Shown piece after piece: positions 1-10,388 of a stretch of DNA of 64,000 nucleotides. How positions within the stretch are numbered: position 1 is the stretch's first letter; each line of letters starts with the position of its first letter. The stretch is from contig VZQC01007982.1 of assembly GCA_009823505.1 (NCBI GenBank), positions 4,697,173 through 4,761,172 of the forward strand, given 5' to 3'. The stretch comes from Rhizomys pruinosus. Lineage: Eukaryota; Chordata; Mammalia; Rodentia; Spalacidae. Position numbers and translations under genes: made by a program. Below the pieces are notes generated by a model, which had not been told where the DNA came from, ran no database searches, and saw only the letters and a list, made by a program, of their open reading frames with translations.

Positions 1-120
1 CCTGTAGCCCCAGCTGGCCTGGAACTCACTATGTAGACCAGGCTAGTCTCAAACTCAGAGATCTGCCTGCCTCTGTCTCCCAAGTGCTGGGATTAAACGT
101 GTGCACCACCGTACCCAGCT
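1..120 (-). mobile_element. B1 SINE, cut by window start
   Basis: Reverse complement of a 7SL-derived B1: 'gtagaccaggctagtctcaa' and 'gtgctgggattaaa' followed by the GC-rich B1 5' end near 118. The A-tail lies outside the window. Confidence 0.9.
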
Positions 121-227
121 TGGTGTATTATCTCTAATAGGAGGAATAACTGCATGTCTATATTTGAAAAAAACATTTCAGGGAGGGGAAAAATTGCTGG
201 TATATGAAAGAAAGGTAGAAATCTGAA

Positions 228-229
228 GT

Positions 230-270
<41 letters not shown>

Positions 271-365
271 CTGCCACAGCACCAATGAGGAGGTCAAAGG
301 ACAACTTGTGTGAGTCGGTTCTCTCCTTTCTCCATGTGGAGTTCCAGGTTATCAGTCTCAACAGC
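228..365 (-). mobile_element. tRNA-derived rodent SINE fragment with (GT)n tail
   Basis: A perfect (GT)n run at 229-269 is followed by 'gaggtcaaaggacaacttg' and 'gagtcggttctctcc', the minus-strand tail and body of a common rodent SINE related to B3/B4. The same body recurs at 49479-49638. The head is missing here. Confidence 0.6.
229..269. repeat. (GT)n microsatellite, 41 bp
   Basis: About 20 uninterrupted GT units, the simple-repeat tail of the adjoining SINE fragment. Confidence 0.97.
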
Positions 366-1525
366 GAGCACCCTTTACTGAGCCCTCTCACTGGTCCATG
401 GACTGTTTGTCTTGGAACACAGATTCTCAGACTGCTGTGCTCAATATTATCTTGATTCTTTCTTCTAAGAGATTGAACCTTGGCTCTCCCCCGAGTCTCC
501 CGAATAGGATCCACTTCTTGTTTCTCCAATTATTTACGCATACGAATGTGGGAATGAGTTACATGGCTCCTGAATTATAGATCTAGCTTTAATTTATCCC
601 TGCACCAAGAAAAGCAATTCTGTAAAGCTTTGAAGGCAAATAAATAGAAAATCATCTCTCTGCTTGTTCTACAGCAGCATACCATCACGTGTGTGTGCAC
701 ACTCTACACCCAACTCCATGGTGTATGTTGCTATTACCTAATCATGTTTGCATGAATCTGAAGATGCAAAGTGTCCTTACTTCCTCCCTTCCAGTTTGTT
801 GCCCTCCCCCAGACTGGCACCTGCTGAGGAGTAATTAGGGCAGTCCTAATTTGGACAGCCAAATCCTGATTACAGTGAGAGGAAAAACAGGAAATGTTCT
901 AGTTTTGCTGCCAGCAAATGACTGATTTAAATAGAAAGCCATATACAATTCAAATGATCCAAAATGATATAACACTGGAATGGGTGGGAAGGAGGAAGGG
1001 AGCAGGGAGACATTGCAGTCTGACTTTCTCCCAGATGATTCTCAGCAGATCTCTTTCCCAGAAGCCATCAAATCTCCAGGCTCACAATGCCCTCTGCTGA
1101 GAATGTTTGTCTTCTGAGTTTGCCAGGAGACCTGAAAAGCTGCTGCAAGTGTAGTGCTCTGAGGAAGGTCAGAGGCATCTCTCCTTCCTGTGAGCACCTC
1201 CCTCTAGAGAGAAAGACTGCTATGGGATGACGGCATGGCACATGCTTTGGATACAAATTGTTTCTTAAAAGGGAAATTAGAACTAAGAGTCTTTTCCTTC
1301 CTTAGTCACACCCTTTGGAGCTTCAAGGAGAACAGAACTGTGAGTTCTGTCAGGCAGTCTGTCTGTTGACCCTGTTACTTCCAAGCTAAATACTTCTCTC
1401 CCCTCAGTTGCCCTCTTTGACCTGAGATGAAATCAGAATAATTTAATGCTTGGAGATCACAATTTTCTGAAGTTTCCATTTGTTCTAACTTAGCATCAGT
1501 TCATTAATTTTTCAGAGGCTAATAT

Positions 1526-1526
<1 letters not shown>

Positions 1527-1563
<37 letters not shown>
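1527..1563. repeat. (AG)n microsatellite
   Basis: About 18 uninterrupted AG units in otherwise unremarkable intron sequence. Confidence 0.97.
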
Positions 1564-1567
<4 letters not shown>

Positions 1568-1759
1568 ACATTGGGCCTGGTGCAGAATACAAATAAAACT
1601 TCTACTATATTCGTAGATGCTCGGTTGATATCAGACAAGCATATTATTTGGGATGGGGGTATAAGTAGATCAGGAATCACTTTTGACTTTTCACCATGTC
1701 TTTGTAAAGGAACTGGAATTCATGCTGGAGTATGAGGAAGCAGTGTAGTGGGTCACAGT

Positions 1760-1826
1760 GCAAGCTGAGGATGAAGCTCAGTGGTAGAATAGAGCATTTG
1801 GCTCTAGATTTAATCCCTAGCACCCC
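1760..1826 (+). mobile_element. ID-like tRNA-derived SINE head
   Basis: The segment 'gctgaggatgaagctcagtg' with following 'tttaatccctagcacc' matches the tRNA-Ala-derived ID head (A and B box region). There is no clear A-tail, so it is a relic or the head of a decayed ID-B1 element. Confidence 0.6.
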
Positions 1827-2097
1827 AGGTGGGTAGAAGTGACACACTTGGCGATCTGTGATGAGAGAAAACAGATGTGGCTCGGGGCTGACACTGTTGA
1901 GGCCTTGATATGCTTGTTGACTGAAGAAACTGCTGCTGGACTGAACAGGATGAACAGTAGTGCAGCAGGGATAGATGGGGAGAAAGCTGAGAAAGAGGGA
2001 TAAGGATAGGTAGTGGGGATCGGTTTTGAAAACTTCCCATATTGGGTCAAAGAATCCTGTGACTAGTGTGGTGAAGAGGGAGACGTGGCCCAAGTAG

Positions 2098-2229
2098 AAT
2101 TACAGATCTCTAGCCCCATTGTGAATGGAGTTACAGAAGATCTCTCTAGCCCATTGTGGGTGGAGTTACAGAAGATCTCTCTAGCCCACTGTGGGTGGAG
2201 TTACAGAAGATCTCTCTAGCCCATTGTGT
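2098..2229. repeat. 35-bp tandem repeat, about 3.7 copies
   Basis: Units containing 'ggagttacagaagatctctc' and 'tagcccattgtgggt' start at 2127, 2162 and 2197, exactly 35 bp apart, with a more diverged copy before them. Confidence 0.93.
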
Positions 2230-3524
2230 GAACTAGAAGAAACTTGTCCTGTATAAGGACCTTCAGACTCAGGAAGTACTTCAGTTTTCTATGTAGTCCG
2301 GGGCTCCTATCCTACAGGAATGAGAACCAAGTTAATCTTCCTTATAACCTTAGCCAGCCTAACTGAACTTAAGAAAACTGAAGTCCTGACCCAGAAACTC
2401 CCTCTGTAAAGCTTCACACAAACTCAAACTCTACTCTGCCTGTAGAAACTGTTTCTAGCCCATCTTTTTGGATGACCCAGCACTGCACAGTTTTATTAAA
2501 TATATTCAAATTTATTATACTGTAAAATATCTACAGTATCTACTACGCAGCATGCAGCAAGTAAGCTTTTATTATGTACTTCAGAATTATCCCATTGTAT
2601 GTCAATTTCAACTTCTGTATGTATTATTTGATCAGCTATTAGTATATGTCTCTTCATAGCATTTTTTAACCATGGATGCTATTAGAGAAAATTTAAAGAC
2701 ATTAGATTTCCTACATCAGGTCAGCTGAGCATTAGGTCTTAGAAATTTTAGTTTTAAAATGTCCCCAAAGTGATTCTGGTGTGTGTTACTGGCTAGAAAT
2801 CACTCTCTGAACTCAGCTTCTAAAAGGAAGTTACTATGGCTTTCTGCACATAATCATCTCCAGGAACTAGCATGGCACCTCTCCATGGAGCTAGCACTCG
2901 TGTTTATTGATCAACTGAATCCCCTCACTTTGCTTTTACACCAGATGCTTTCCTGGCCCCAAACAGATGTTGCTCCCTAACCATGTGGCCTATGAATTTC
3001 CCCTGCCTAACTCAGCCTGCCATGATCAGATAGGAGTCTATTGCAGTAACCTTGATGCACAGCAATAAGGACCTCGACTGAGTGGAAATAAACACTCAGG
3101 AAAGTGCATAGTCACTCTGCAGAGGACTTTGTAAGTCATTAGCTTATCTAGTCAGTCACAACAATTCTGTTAAATTGGATTCTCCTTAACTTACAGATGA
3201 AAAAACAGAGGTTCAGAAAGGTTAATAATGTGACACAGGCCACAGAGTGTGGAAGTGGTAGTGTGTACATTAGGAGCTAACTCTGTCTGACTTTAAAGCC
3301 CAAACAAGAAGCAAGAGAATTAAAGAAGTAATTGGAAGCCTAGACATGTTTCAGATGGTTTAGAGAACAGTACGGTGATAAGGAGGCCAGGCCCCAGAAG
3401 AGCAGGTGGGACTCAGTCCCAGCTCTGCCTCGGCAGGCAGCCAGCCAAGGGCAAGGTCCCTAGCCTCTATGCCTGGCATTTCTTCTGTCAAACAGGAATG
3501 ATGATAGTATCTACCACACAGGAT

Positions 3525-4425
3525 CTTTTTTGAGATTTTATGTATATTTTATTGAGTTTTGTGAATTTCACATAATTGATTTTAATCAAATTTAGACCTC
3601 ATCTCTCATCTGCAAGCCCCCTTAGCCTCCCCCACCAGATTTCATTCATTCTGTCACGTGTCGTAAGGCCTACCCAGTCAAGCGTTTGTACCCAGATGTC
3701 CCTCAGTGCGAGGTCATCCACTGGAGTCTAGTCAGCCTATCTAGAGTCACTCCCTTAAAGAAGATCAGCTTTCCCTCACCCTGTAGCGCCAAGCTGGGTT
3801 TTGGTCTGATTGAGTTGGCATTAGTCTTGTGTGTGCTGTCACCATTGTTGAAGGTTCATATGAGTGAGTTCCCGGAGGCCTGAAAGCCTCTGTTTCCGTA
3901 TGTTCACGCACCAGCCCTGGCTCTTATGAACTTTCCACCCCCCGTCTGCAATGGTACCTGAGCCATAGATGGGTGAGGTTTACTATAGGAGTCCTATCCA
4001 GAGACACACACTCTGCAGGCTCTTCTCTAAAACTTAGCCATTTGTGGCCTTCTGTGTGCATCACACTTCATTGTATGAGGAAGCTTCACTGGTGAGCATT
4101 GAGGGATGTATTAGTATTCTCTCTACCCTAACCCCTGTTCCACTATGTTCTAATAAGCCTTAGATGTAGAAGTTTCACTGTAGGGCTGGGCACCTCTCAG
4201 ACATATATTCTCTATGTGTGGCCAGTTATGGAACTCTGTAATAGCCTCCATCTGTTGCAAAAAAGAAGCTTCTTTGATGAATGGTGTATGGTATACTTGT
4301 CTGTAAATATAAGGATCCATATTTGGCATATAGTGAGAAATTTCATTTGTCTAGAGATAGAGTTTTCTTTAGGATCTGTAACTTCCCCCAGCCATGTGTA
4401 TTTGGCTATATTTCATACAGGATTA
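3525..4425 (-). mobile_element. L1-type LINE 3' end, minus strand
   Basis: Read on the minus strand, it ends in 'tgaaattcacaaaactcaat' and an A-rich tail with AATAAA, as a non-LTR retrotransposon does. It is a close relative of 63069-64000 in the same orientation (shared 'gaggcctgaaagcctctgtttccg'-like block, split here by one base) and of 59615-60465. The family is a rodent LINE 3' UTR; I cannot give a subfamily name. Confidence 0.7.
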
Positions 4426-4440
4426 TTGTGAATAAATATA

Positions 4441-4791
4441 AGGCTAGAGAATGACTTGGTGGGCAAGAGCACTTGTGCAAGCATGAGGACCTATGTTTGA
4501 ACAACAGCACCCAAAACACCATGCCTGGCCATACATATGCCTGTCACCCTAGCACTGGGGCAAGGGTAGCAGAGATAACTGGGACTTTCTGGTCCTATCA
4601 CTTCAGGTTCTATAAGAGACAGTGTCTCAAAGAACTAAGTTGGAGAGTTATAGAGCAGACCTCTTTGACTGCACACACAAGCACATACCCTAACACACAA
4701 GCATGTATACAACATACATACCATAGTCACACACATATACATACACACACACATATATATATATGTATATGTATATATATATATACACACA
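4441..4791 (+). mobile_element. B4/RSINE1-type SINE with (CA)(TA) tail
   Basis: A tRNA-like head ('gcaagagcacttgtgcaagc', 'aggacctatgtttgaa') is followed by a B1-like middle ('ccatgcctggccatacat') and a CA- then TA-rich tail at 4727-4791. This order is that of the rodent B4/RSINE1 group. Confidence 0.65.
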
Positions 4792-4903
4792 GCCAAAAGG
4801 ATTAATATGTTAAGTGCTTAGAGCAGTGCCTAGATTATGTTAGCACATATGCTTATTGTTGCTGCTGTTGGCGTTATTGTTATTTGCATTAAAATTTCAT
4901 CGA

Positions 4904-5116
4904 GGGCTGGAGTGTTGGCTCAGCAGTTAAGAGCCACAAGCTGCTCTTGTAGAGGACCTGGGTTCAATTCCCAGAACCCACATGGCAGTTGACAGCCATC
5001 CATAACTCCAGTTCCATGTGATCCGACACCTTCTTCTGACCTCCACAGGCATTGCACAACATAGTTCATGCAGGCAAAACACTCATACTAATAAAGTATT
5101 TTAAAAATAATTAATT
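4904..5116 (+). mobile_element. B2 SINE, older copy
   Basis: It starts with 'gggctggagtgttggctcag', has the B-box region 'gggttcaattcccag' and the B2 tail 'ttcatgcaggcaaaac', and ends in an A/T-rich tail into which the B1 at 5120 has inserted. Confidence 0.88.
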
Positions 5117-5119
5117 GAA

Positions 5120-5280
5120 GCCAGGCGTGGTGGTGCACGCCTTTAATCCTAGCACTTGGGAGGCAGAGGCAGGCGGATCTTTGTGAGTTCAAGACCAGCC
5201 TGGTTTACAAAGTGTGTTCCAGGACAGCCGGGGCTACAGGGAGACCCTGTCTCAAAAAGACCAAAAAATAAAAAATAAAA
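5120..5280 (+). mobile_element. B1 SINE nested in the tail of the preceding B2
   Basis: Full B1 ('gccaggcgtggtggtgcacg' to 'ctgtctcaaaaa'). The flanks 'aaaataattaattga' and 'aaaataatcaattga' are a near-perfect target-site duplication, showing insertion after the B2. Confidence 0.93.
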
Positions 5281-5434
5281 AAATAATCAATTGATAACAT
5301 TATTGGTGTTTGCTAATGTCACAGGAGAGGTATTTTTATGCCTCTAGTTATGTCCACAGTGTATGTTCTATATATAGTTCTATCTTCTATCAGTCAACCT
5401 GTTAACTTTATTTATTTACCAATTATTGAGGGGT

Positions 5435-6285
5435 CCTAGTACTAAAGCCACGGAAGGGCATTACAAGAAAAAGATAAAAAAAAAAAACTTAGGCCAATAT
5501 TCTTGACAAACACATGTAAAATTTCTAAGACAAATGCTAGCAAGTCAAATTCAGTAACACATTAAAAGGATCATTCCAATGATCAAGTGGGATTTATCAC
5601 TGGACTATAAAGACACACCAACATCCTCAAATCAATAAATGTGATGCATCACATTAACAAAGTAAAGGACAAAGCCATATGATCATCTCATTCAATGCAA
5701 AGGAAACACTTAACAAAATTCAATATCCTTTCTTGATGAAAACACAACAAATGAGCTATAGAGGGGATACATCTTAACACAATACAACCACATGTAAGCC
5801 TACTGCTGGCAAGATGTGTGGTGACAAAGACAAGGATGCCTTCTCTCACTTCTATTCAACATAGTACTAGAAGTCCTTGCTGCATAATTAAATAAAACAA
5901 AGAAATAATAGGAAGAAGTAAAAATTGTCACAGTTTGCCTATGACATAGGCTGCTACATGAAAGAACCTAAAGATTTTGCCAGAAGAAAACTATTAGAAT
6001 TGATTAAAGAATACAGTAAGGTTGCAGAATACAAAAATCACAGTTCTATACATTAAGAATGATCATAATGAAAAAGAATTCAAAAAATACAAAAAATATT
6101 TAGGAACCAAGAAGATGAAAATCTATGAACAGTATAAATTTTATAGTTAATGAGATAAATTGAAGGAGACGCAAACTAGTAGAAAGGAAAGCCATGTTCC
6201 TGGAGTAGAAGAATTAATATTGTGAAAATATCCAAATACTACAGAGTCAATTTAATACTTTTCAAAATTCCAATATTACTCTGTG
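5435..6285 (+). mobile_element. L1 ORF2 relic (reverse transcriptase region)
   Basis: The DNA follows L1 ORF2 reverse-transcriptase sequence ('gatcatctcattcaatgcaa', 'aacaaaattcaatatcc'). It is full of stops and small deletions, so it is a dead fragment. A further piece of the same L1 seems to continue at 6905-7010 beyond the inserted SINEs. Confidence 0.8.
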
Positions 6286-6372
6286 TGTGTTGTATGTGTT
6301 GTGTGTGTTATATGTGTATGTGTGTTATATGTTGTGTGTATTGTGTATGTGTATGTGTGTTATATGTTTGCC
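6282..6372. repeat. Imperfect TG-rich repeat
   Basis: TG repeats interrupted by tta and tat, about 90 bp, between the L1 relic and a B2. Confidence 0.85.
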
Positions 6373-6473
6373 ATATGTACATAAGTGTGCACATCCATGT
6401 TAATCCTTGTAGAATCCATAAGAGAACACCTATTGTCTTCCTCTGTCACTCTTCACAGTATTGCCTTGTTTCT

Positions 6474-6697
6474 TTTTTTTGAATTAATTTATTTTTTTAT
6501 GTATATGAATGTAATGTCTGCATGTATGTTTACGCACCTGTGTTGTGCCATGCCTCGGAGGTCAGAAGAGGGTGTCAGATTCCCCTGGAACTGGAGTTAA
6601 AGATGGTTCTTAGCCACCATGTGGGTGCTGGGGATCGAACCTGGGTCCTCTTCAAGAGCAGTCGGTGCTCTTAACCACTAAGCCATTTCTCCAGCCC
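6474..6697 (-). mobile_element. B2 SINE, minus strand
   Basis: Minus-strand B2 with T-rich tail at left and 'ccagccc' head end at right, flanked by a 'tgccttgtttctt' duplication on both sides. It lacks the internal 'ccagttccagga' duplication of the youngest copies. Confidence 0.93.
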
Positions 6698-6721
6698 TGC
6701 CTTGTTTCTTATTGAACTGTT

Positions 6722-6895
6722 TTGGCTAATTTGGCTCTCCAGCAAGCTCTTGGGATCACCCATCTTCATCCTCCCTCCACTGCTGGGGTTACAGGTATGC
6801 GCAACCATGCCCGGACTTTATGTGAGCACTAGGGATTCAAATTCAGGTCCTTGTTTCCATAGCAAGTGCTTTCCCACTGTGCCATCTCCCTGACC
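6722..6895 (-). mobile_element. B4-type SINE relic
   Basis: The 'ctggggttacaggtatgcgc' segment followed by 'gcaagtgctttcccactgtg' and 'gccatctccctgaccc' is the minus-strand order B1-like middle then tRNA-like head seen in B4/RSINE1. Diverged. Confidence 0.55.
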
Positions 6896-6904
6896 CCTCA
6901 AATA

Positions 6905-7010
6905 TAATTCTCCATAGAAATATTTAAAAATCCTAAACTCAAATAGATTTTCCCCAATAGCCAAGGAAGTCAAGAGCTAAAAGAACAAAACTAGAGTTAT
7001 TATTACATTA
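6905..7010 (+). mobile_element. L1 ORF2 relic, continuation
   Basis: The sequence 'caatagccaaggaagtcaag' and following 'aaaagaacaaaactagag' match the L1 ORF2 segment downstream of the reverse transcriptase, in the same orientation as 5435-6285. The SINEs between them interrupt one old element. Confidence 0.65.
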
Positions 7011-7478
7011 CCTTTCAATCTGTAATTAAATTCAGTGGTAGTTGGACAAATGATGGTAAATGATACAAAACCTCAATAAAATGGAGAAATAACCCCTATT
7101 GGGAATTACTGCACCATATGGTGAATACTATAAATAATGATAGCTCAAAATCATTAAGACTAAATCTCAAATGTTCTTACCACAAAAAGCATGGTGTGTC
7201 CACAATGGTAGATGCTTGGTTTGATTTAGTTACTTCATGCTGTATTCATAAATCTTAATATCACTCTGTACTTTATAAAGTTGTACAATTTTAAATTGTC
7301 AATTCATAATGTAAGAAAAATTTGAACACACAGTTATTTATTGAGGACCACATGCAGAGAAGCAAATCCACTAGGCAGGTTCTTGCCATCATGGATTTTT
7401 CCATTCTAATGAAGGGAGATGAATATGTTCAAGTGACAAAAGAGGGGAATGGATTTAGCAGTAAGGATGATATGATTT

Positions 7479-7731
7479 GGGGGGTGGGGGGAGTTGAGAC
7501 AAAGTCTCCCTGTAGCCCCAGCTGGCCTGGAACTAGGCTTGTAGACCAGGCTGGCCTTGCACTCACAGAGATCCGCCTGCCTCTACCTCCGGAGTGCTGG
7601 GATTAAAGGTGTGCGCCACCACACCCGGCTTGAAGACAGTTCTTATCCGCCATGTGGGTGCTGGGAATCAAACCCAGATCCTCTGCAAAAGCAGTCAGTG
7701 CTCTTAACCGCTGAGCCATCTGTCCAGCCCC
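7479..7731 (-). mobile_element. Composite SINE: B2-type head fused to B1 body (copy A)
   Basis: On the minus strand, a B2-like tRNA head (7731 down to about 7634) runs directly into a complete B1 with a degenerate A-tail near 7485. The junction reads 'aactgtcttcaagccggg'. Flanks 'atgatatgattt' (7467-7478) and 'atgatctgattt' (7732-7743) form a target duplication around the whole unit, so head and body moved as one element. No B2 3' half is present. Confidence 0.8.
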
Positions 7732-8003
7732 ATGATCTGATTTTGAAAAGGAAATGTTCTGGGTGAGCAGCAAGAAGACCTGGCTGAGGATGTGATGTTG
7801 GAAGGATAGGAAGGAACGCTGTGGAGAAGTGTGAGGAGCATTCCAGGAAGAGGAAGAAGCGGGTAGATGGTTGAGCCAGTAGATGGCCAGTGGTCACACC
7901 GAGGCCAGACCACATAAGTCCTTTCTGGTTGCACATTAGAATGGTGTGGGTGCTTTCCTTCCCAGTCTGGGCCTCCACTTCTGACTGTAGACTTAGTATT
8001 TTT

Positions 8004-8248
8004 ATTTTTTTTTTATTTATTTTTATTTCTGTATGTGTATGAATGTACTGTCTGCATGTAGGTTTGTGCACCCGTGTCGTGCAATGCCGTGGAGGTCAGA
8101 AGAGGGTCTCGGATTCCCCTGGAACTGGAGTTCTCCTGGAATTGGAGTTACAGACGGTTTTCAGCCGCCATGTGGGTGCTGGGGATTGAACCCGGGTCCT
8201 CTGCAAGAGCAGTCGGCGCTCTTAACCGCTAGGCTATCTCTCCAGCCC
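8004..8248 (-). mobile_element. B2 SINE, young subfamily with internal duplication
   Basis: Minus-strand, nearly consensus B2 with the doubled 'aactggagttctcctgga' block. It is flanked by 'agacttagtatttt' on both sides (7989 and 8249). Confidence 0.95.
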
Positions 8249-8660
8249 CAGACTTAGTATTTTAATGTGCAGCCAGCCAGTAGTAAGAACCCTTGATTAA
8301 AACTCTTAAAGATTGGAGAATTTGAATTTTATCCTAAGTACAGTGAGAAGACATACAAAGTTTAAACAGAGAGCTACCTAGTCTGTGAGCTTTCTGTAAG
8401 CATGCTAAGGATATTCAAACATGCAGGATGGTTGAATTTGCTAACCATAAGAAAAATATGAACACTGAGGATTGAGGTACATTTTTAAAATTATTTTTTA
8501 ATTCACACATGAGTATTGTATTTGTGTTATTTCTACTCCCAGCCCCCCTCCAACTCACACACCCACACACACATTTTCACATTAGTTTTGATCCATTTCC
8601 TGTGCCACAATGTAATTCTTTTTTTTTTTTTTAACCTAGGGCTGTTAAAAGTCAAACAGA

Positions 8661-8850
8661 AGCTGGGCATGGTAGTACATGTCTTTAATCCCAGAACTCG
8701 GGAGGCAGAGGCAGGCGGATCGCTCTGAGTTCAAGGCCAGGCTAGTCTACATATCAAGCTCCAGGCCAGCTGGGGTTACAGGGAGACCCTGTCTCAAAAA
8801 GATTAAAAAAAATAAAAAATAAAAAATAAAAAAAATAAATAAATAAATAA
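8661..8850 (+). mobile_element. B1 SINE with long AAAT-rich tail
   Basis: Full B1 followed by a tail of aaaaat and aaat units. The flanks 'aaaagtcaaac' and 'aaaagtcagtt' form an imperfect target duplication. Confidence 0.92.
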
Positions 8851-8902
8851 AAGTCAGTTTGAAACTTTCACACACAACTTGTCTATTTTAAAAGTATTAT
8901 TA

Positions 8903-9106
8903 GGGGCTGGGGGACTGGAGAGATGGCTCAGCAGTTGATAGGGTGTATTGCTCTTGCAGAGGACCAGAGTTCAATTTCTAGTACCCATGTGGAGTAGCTC
9001 ACAAAGATCTCCAGGGGATCCAAGGCCTCTGGCCTCCTCAGGCACCCACACTCATTTTCACATACCTACCCACATACACATAATTAAAAATAAATCTAAA
9101 AAATGA
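8903..9106 (+). mobile_element. B2/B3-type SINE, older and diverged
   Basis: The head 'actggagagatggctcagca' and box B 'cagagttcaatttct' are present. The tail is CA-rich ('ccacatacacataattaaaa') and differs from the young B2, suggesting an older B3-like member. Confidence 0.8.
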
Positions 9107-9335
9107 TTATTAAATTATCTCTAAGAGCTACCTTCTGCAAACTCTCAGCTCTAAATCCTTCTTTAGAGTACTCTTAACTGTTCCCCATAGACCATCTCCA
9201 GAGCTGTGAGCTGTTTCTTAAATTCTGTCTCCTGGAAGAAGTATTCACCAGCGTGCAGCTCTGTGACCAGGACTGGCAGTAATATCAAATACTAGCCAGT
9301 ATGTCTATTCTCTTTTCCCAAGTATTCTGGTCTAG

Positions 9336-9584
9336 CTCTCCTCCTTCTCCTCCTCTTCCTCTTCCTCCTCCTTCTCCTCCTCCTCCTCCTTCTTTTCCTC
9401 CTTCTTCTCCTCCTCCTCCTCCTTCTTTCCTCCTTCTCCTCCTCCTTCTCCTCCTCCTTCTTCTCCTTCTCCTTCTCCTCCTCCTCCTTTTTCTTCTCCT
9501 TCTCTTCCTCCTCCTCTTCTTCCTCCTCCTCCTTCTCCTCCTCCTCCTCCTCCTCCTCCTCCTCCCCCTCCTCCTCCTCCCTCT
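9336..9584. repeat. Pure pyrimidine tract, (TCC)n-rich, 249 bp
   Basis: Every base from 9336 to 9584 on the + strand is C or T, mainly tcc and ttc triplets. The long open frames across it (poly-Arg/Lys on one strand, poly-Leu/Pro/Ser on the other) are a by-product of the triplet repeat. Such mirror-rich polypurine-polypyrimidine DNA can form triplex (H-DNA). Confidence 0.98.
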
Positions 9585-9589
9585 ATTAA

Positions 9590-9830
9590 TTTGTTCTGAT
9601 AATTTTATACATGCATAGAGTGGATATTGATTATTCTCATCCCCCACTTTCTTAACTCCCATCCCTCTCTACTTCCCTGCAAATCTCGTTCTCACTTTCC
9701 TGCCTAATTTGTGTTTTGACTCACTAAGTTTAACCAGGGCTGTCTGTGTGACCTTGGATTTAGAGCTACTCACTGGAGCATGGTGGGCTCAGCAGTGAGT
9801 GTACAACCGATAACAGTGACTTTCCCTCTC
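9590..9830 (-). mobile_element. LINE 3'-end fragment, minus strand
   Basis: The segment 'gattattctcatcccccact' to 'cactggagcatggtgggctc' resembles the rodent LINE 3' ends at 3525 and 59615. The adjacent pyrimidine tract may have grown out of its T-rich tail. Confidence 0.5.
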
Positions 9831-10024
9831 CTAGGCTGTCGGTTTTCTTCAGCAGCATAGCGCTAACTCTTGAATCCCTAACTATTCTCACCTACTTGCA
9901 GTGCTGCCCTGCAGCTTGGCTTTCCCCAGGCCTGCTCATTCATAGTCTATAAATTGGACTAGCACAACATTTGAACCAGCCTTGGCCAGATTCAGTTTTC
10001 TAGTTTGGCTTCTAATTTTGTAAG

Positions 10025-10388
10025 TGTGCTGGATAGCTTTAATGTCAACTTGACACACCTGGGTTGAGGGAGCCTCAATTGGGGAATTTGCTCCATTGGA
10101 TTGGCCTGTGGCCACATCTGTGGTGTATTGTCTTGATTGTTGAGCAGTGACAGTATAAGAAGGCAGGCTGGGCATGAGCCAGAGAGCAAGCCAGGAGCAA
10201 GCCAGTGGACAGCATTCCTCCATGGCCTGTGCTTCAGCTCCTGCCTCCAGGTTCCTGCCCTGAGTTCTTACCTTGGGCTCCCTGAGTGATCAACTGTGAC
10301 CCAGGAGATGTAAGCTGAATAAACCCTTTCCTCCCCAAGTTGGTTGGTCATAGTGTTTTGTCACAGCAATGGAAGACAGACTAGAACA
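10025..10388 (+). mobile_element. LTR of an ERVL/MaLR-like element (5' LTR), 364 bp
   Basis: It begins TGTGCTGG and ends AGAACA (TG...CA), with a polyadenylation signal in 'gctgaataaaccctttcc'. The same LTR type recurs truncated at 11497 (same strand) and as a solo LTR at 44219-44623 (opposite strand). Confidence 0.85.

Noticed and set aside
9285..9662. Open frames encoding poly-Arg/Lys or poly-Leu/Pro proteins
   Set aside because: They are produced entirely by the uninterrupted TCC/TTC triplet tract and have no gene-like flanks or domains.
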